Positions 62,301-64,000 of a DNA stretch of 64,000 bases are shown in pieces. How positions within the stretch are numbered: the stretch's first letter is position 1; each line of letters opens with the position of its first letter. The DNA comes from JADJSS01 sp046329815. Its GTDB lineage: Bacteria; Bacteroidota; Bacteroidia; Chitinophagales; JADIYW01. A program made the translations under genes and the position numbers. Where the stretch lies: assembly GCA_046329815.1 (NCBI GenBank), contig JAXLTY010000002.1:1178001-1242000 (forward strand). The letters run 5' to 3'. The notes under the pieces are model-generated. The model saw only the letters and a list, made by a program, of their open reading frames with translations, was not told where the DNA came from and made no database searches.

Positions 62301-62868
62301 TTATCAGCAAGCTGTCAATCTGTTATATGATATCCTGAATAAAACGTGGGAAGACAGTGAAGATCGTTTCGAAGGTATTGAAGGCGTTATCATTAATGAA
62401 ATTAACCAGATCATTGCAGCATCTGATAAACATATCAATACTTCAAAAATTCAGAAACGCTTTTTGAAAAAAATGCCGGTTGATATGCGTGTTATTATTG
62501 ACTGGAATAAAGATGAAACCGATATAGACTTACATGTTACGGAGCCAAACGGCGAAGAATGTTTTTATGAAAATAATGAAACCGAAAATGGCGGCAGAAT
62601 TTCAAATGATTTTACAGAAGGTTATGGTCCGGAAGAATACCAAATTAAAAAAGCTAAGAAAGGAAAATACGAAATCATGATCGACTACTACAATGATAAT
62701 TTACAAACGATCAAGACGCCGTGTATAGTAAAAGTTACTACATTCAAAAACTATCAAAGCAAAAAACCGGTAATAGAAACTAAAATAATGCGCATCGAAG
62801 ATGATAATGCTGATGAAAATACAAACGATGGCAAAGATGATATTAAAGTAGGTACCTTAATTTTTTAA
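59353..62868 (+). CDS. Multidomain surface protein: VIT, vWA, carboxypeptidase-like and plug domains, TPR, DUF2135
   Basis: A 1171-residue protein. After a signal peptide (VLFSIVFCYTCSILFAQ) come a VIT domain (about 25-150, LEGEFNFPLNYGQTVSRF), a vWA-like domain (about 255-400, MIDAS-type DVSSS and FTDG), and a charged helix of about 55 residues from 546 (LERLAEKKEEDKETREED). Next are a Thr/Ser/Asn-rich linker, a carboxypeptidase-like beta domain (about 653-720, SGVVKDKKNGEPLIGVNV), a TonB-receptor-like plug segment (about 730-850) without a barrel, TPR-like repeats (about 868-1030), and a C-terminal DUF2135-like domain (about 1045-1150, DWNKDETDIDLHVTEPNGEE). It is probably periplasmic or surface-exposed. 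The function is unknown; single domains suggest protein binding. Confidence 0.8.
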   Translation: MKKVLFSIVFCYTCSILFAQQTIATLTASDAEKEIYLKDWDIDIKIAGNIAVTTQKLVFHNPNDRVLEGEFNFPLNYGQTVSRFAMDFNGVLREGSIVDKEKGRKTFERIVRQNVDPGLLEMTKGNNFRARVYPIPAKGTKTIVVAYEQELPILSGSASYFLPLDLKDSIPFFHLKVNVIKNEIQPKWIENSITNLTFDKIEESFIAEKKIENFKATSNLSFDIPIENTAVNFVQTTKSESYFYAYQNYTATLYARKPAKTLVILYDVSSSRQNADRVKEIIFLTDYLQHLKNVTVELIPFSNAVHTTEKYIIQNGNSSALIKQLTKQTFDGGTQYGNIHLSDYNYADEVLLFTDGISNFGKQKFTEENFKKPLFVINSSSVSNHDYLHNLAKRNNGTYIQLLNCTMQDATNKITITYPKIINIECIDGNVKEIYPKTPVNIYNGISITGILKSASAKLKVSINTGDSIEQKIITITNDKKNTEFVQRLWANKKIADLMSDPEKNESLIKETGLKYSIVTPSTSLIVLDNIDDYIRYEIAPPAEMQKEYLERLAEKKEEDKETREEDKEELKDQIDVAYEDMQDRIDWWNTSFPKKEKKVKPKKPVTTTTSNTSTSASNNTANNTTPVVNNSVSQKPVTIITDSMKHDTVHFRYISGVVKDKKNGEPLIGVNVTGKGTTLGTVTDIDGKYELLLPKDVTTLVFMYIGYANLEKPIISLVINALLEEESSRLDELVVTSSRSGRIPTYSIQSINIEEINSIGTSNYFSAIQAKTPGVRINIAAPGASTRIVVSESLAKNENAKIIIDGIVVNDGKQLNPAFANNKNIIDPDDIKDIKVIKDSNTILITTNTKAIKAIDTTTNYILDSDIQLQNFMSKLKAESSENQYALYLKTKKDNPTNFAFYIDVANYFYTTDRKDKAIQILSNIAEIDLENHELMRAMAYVLESWKEIDLALDAYTEILKIKGEEPQSHRDYALALAEKGDYQQAVNLLYDILNKTWEDSEDRFEGIEGVIINEINQIIAASDKHINTSKIQKRFLKKMPVDMRVIIDWNKDETDIDLHVTEPNGEECFYENNETENGGRISNDFTEGYGPEEYQIKKAKKGKYEIMIDYYNDNLQTIKTPCIVKVTTFKNYQSKKPVIETKIMRIEDDNADENTNDGKDDIKVGTLIF

Positions 62869-62988
62869 TAGTAAAATCAACGAATTCTAAACCAAACAAA
62901 CCACATACTAACTAATTACATTGAAATTTTGATTTTCGTTCTAAGTTTGAATTGTAAAAAATATACAGCTAAAATTAAAAACAAAACA

Positions 62989-63582
62989 ATGAAAACAACA
63001 ACTTCAAACTTCATCTACGCAATCTTATTCGTATTAATTGCAGCATTACCAATGGCTTGTAAGAAAGCAGAAAGCAACGATCCAAACATTGACGACAGAA
63101 CAATCAACAAAACCATCAACGCAGTAGTTGCAGGTTCCGGTTTCGGCTACACTGATTCTTTAGATATCGACAACGATGGATTCATCGACTTTAAATTCCA
63201 ATGTACCGGAAACGATTCAACTCAGGTACTTATATTAGTCACTAAGAACGCTAATATATTAACCGAAAATGTGAATGTCAATGGCGATGTAATACCAACG
63301 AATAAAACCATATCTTCTGGCGATGTATTAGATGCTAGTTCATTAACTTGGGTAAACGCTGCTTATATTTCTTTTAAGTCCATAGAAGTTGGAAATAGTT
63401 TTGATGGCGGAATTCACGGCAAAGGCGATAAATTCTTTGGTTTCCAGCTAAATAAATCTGCTGGTAATTATTTATACGCATGGGTGAAAGTAAACTTAAG
63501 CGACGACCACAAAACATTGACTATTAAAGAAGTTGCCGTGCAAAAGGTAATCAACAAAGCAATTAAAGTCGGCGAAAAATAA
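62989..63582 (+). CDS. Putative lipoprotein
   Basis: A 197-residue protein from the ATG at 62989. The N-terminus (NFIYAILFVLIAALPMAC) is a lipoprotein signal with the cysteine at about residue 24, so it is probably anchored in the membrane. The mature part is a beta-rich domain with a calcium-type loop (DIDNDGFIDFKF). No family was recognised. It follows the VIT/vWA gene by 120 bp and is closed by a strong terminator. A longer frame from 62929 adds only a non-signal-like extension. Confidence 0.75.
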   Translation: MKTTTSNFIYAILFVLIAALPMACKKAESNDPNIDDRTINKTINAVVAGSGFGYTDSLDIDNDGFIDFKFQCTGNDSTQVLILVTKNANILTENVNVNGDVIPTNKTISSGDVLDASSLTWVNAAYISFKSIEVGNSFDGGIHGKGDKFFGFQLNKSAGNYLYAWVKVNLSDDHKTLTIKEVAVQKVINKAIKVGEK

Positions 63583-63604
63583 ATCATAAATCTTATTAAA
63601 CTAA

Positions 63605-63630
63605 AAGCGCGCAACTTTCGTTGCGCGCTT
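63605..63630. terminator. Strong hairpin terminator, probably bidirectional
   Basis: An 11-bp perfect stem AAGCGCGCAAC / GTTGCGCGCTT with a TTTC loop is followed by CTTTTATAT on the plus strand and TTTAGTTTAA on the minus strand. It lies between the lipoprotein and isocitrate lyase genes, which converge. Confidence 0.85.
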
Positions 63631-63641
63631 CTTTTATATAG

Positions 63642-63662
63642 ATGCTGAAATGAATTCAGCAT
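63642..63662. repeat. Small palindrome of the GTCATNCTGA type
   Basis: ATGCTGAA and TTCAGCAT (8-bp arms, 5-nt loop) are followed by GACATC. Read on the reverse strand it opens GTCATGCTGAA, similar to the GTCATCCTGAG start of the 8261 repeats. It may belong to a genome-wide repeat family. Confidence 0.5.
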
Positions 63663-63666
63663 GACA

Positions 63667-64000
63667 TCAATGAAATTGTTCCGTTTCTGTAGAACCAGCT
63701 AATGCTGTAGTAGAAGATTGTCCTTGCTGACAAACTTGCTGAATCGCATCGAAGTAACCAGTACCAACAAACGATTGGTGTTTGATTGCCTGGAATCCGG
63801 CAGATTCTAAAGCAAATTCTCTTTGTTGTAACTCAGAGTAGCCAGCCATGCCACGTTCCATATATGCTTTGCTTAATTCAAACATAACGGTGTTGTTTGC
63901 GTGGAAACCAGCTAATGTAATGAATTGGAATTTGTAACCCATTGCCGCTAAATCTTCACGGAAAGAAGCCATCGCTTTTACATCCATATATTTTGCCCAG
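63667..64000 (-). CDS. aceA: Isocitrate lyase, C-terminal part (gene runs off the window)
   Basis: The C-terminal 111 residues of isocitrate lyase, cut by the window end. QFITLAGFHANNTVMFELSK, the AMERGMAGYSELQQREF-type stretch (YMERGMAGYSELQQREFA) and HQSFVGTGYFDAIQQVC match AceA. The enzyme splits isocitrate into glyoxylate and succinate in the glyoxylate shunt. The catalytic KKCGH-type site lies in the missing N-terminal part. As a core metabolic gene it suggests that the accessory cluster ends just to its left. The in-frame ATG at 63987 is internal, not the start. Confidence 0.9.
   Translation of the reverse strand, partial: WAKYMDVKAMASFREDLAAMGYKFQFITLAGFHANNTVMFELSKAYMERGMAGYSELQQREFALESAGFQAIKHQSFVGTGYFDAIQQVCQQGQSSTTALAGSTETEQFH

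Overview
The window looks like a chromosomal segment of a low-GC Bacteroidota bacterium, probably a Chitinophagales-like lineage. The evidence is a TonB-dependent receptor with an N-terminal carboxypeptidase-like domain, a T9SS-type C-terminal sorting domain, a DUF1800/DUF1501 pair, an arsR-DUF6428-arsC operon, -7 promoter elements of the TAnnTTTG type, and starts that lack Shine-Dalgarno sequences. The rank below phylum is inference. No tRNA, rRNA, CRISPR array, transposase or phage structural module was seen.

Layout. 0-8.2 kb: surface-glycan genes (SGNH hydrolase broken by a frameshift, nucleotide-sugar dehydrogenase, large unknown protein, UbiA prenyltransferase, DXD glycosyltransferase, second SGNH hydrolase, PhyH dioxygenase). 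8.2-8.4 kb: REP-like palindrome and 21-bp repeats. 8.4-9.8 kb: arsenic operon without an efflux pump. 9.8-11.8 kb: 21-bp minisatellite, a conserved-looking unknown gene with its own promoter and terminator, and a possible folded RNA. 11.8-15.6 kb: DUF1800, DUF1501 and PhyH genes. 15.6-18.2 kb: polytopic membrane protein and methyltransferase. 18.3-27.6 kb: acyl-lipid cassette with two ACP-KASIII modules in inverted orientation, SDR, membrane-anchored GT2, GNAT, three AspH/LpxO-like hydroxylases and an acyl-CoA synthetase. 27.6-32.6 kb: TonB receptor, MDR oxidoreductase, reductive-dehalogenase-like Fe-S protein. 32.6-38.0 kb: four PhyH genes in one operon, then a divergent 2OG oxygenase and a fifth PhyH gene. 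38.0-41.8 kb: methyltransferase and two radical SAM/twitch proteins. 41.8-47.0 kb: two SGNH proteins, a secreted S74/T9SS protein and an SGNH gene remnant. 47.0-50.1 kb: two B12-type radical SAM proteins, convergent. 50.2-56.5 kb: six-gene glycan-tailoring operon (membrane protein, cupin, nitrilase, sugar amidotransferase, carbamoyltransferase, GT2). 56.5-59.2 kb: SGNH hydrolase, a small terpene-cyclase-like protein with a DxDDTA motif, SnoaL-like protein. 59.3-63.6 kb: VIT/vWA/TPR/DUF2135 surface protein and a lipoprotein. The right edge holds the C-terminus of isocitrate lyase, a core gene that probably marks the end of the accessory region.

How it may work together. Eleven predicted non-haem Fe(II)/2-oxoglutarate oxygenases (seven PhyH, three AspH, one P4H-like), two ACP-KASIII pairs, an acyl-CoA synthetase, two GT2 enzymes, four radical SAM enzymes, five SGNH hydrolases and carbamoyl/amido-transfer enzymes are interleaved over 56 kb. 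My reading is a locus for a heavily tailored, acylated and hydroxylated cell-surface glycan or glycolipid. No flippase, polymerase or initiating phosphoglycosyltransferase was recognised here, so those steps would be encoded elsewhere or by the unassigned membrane proteins. The product is not known.
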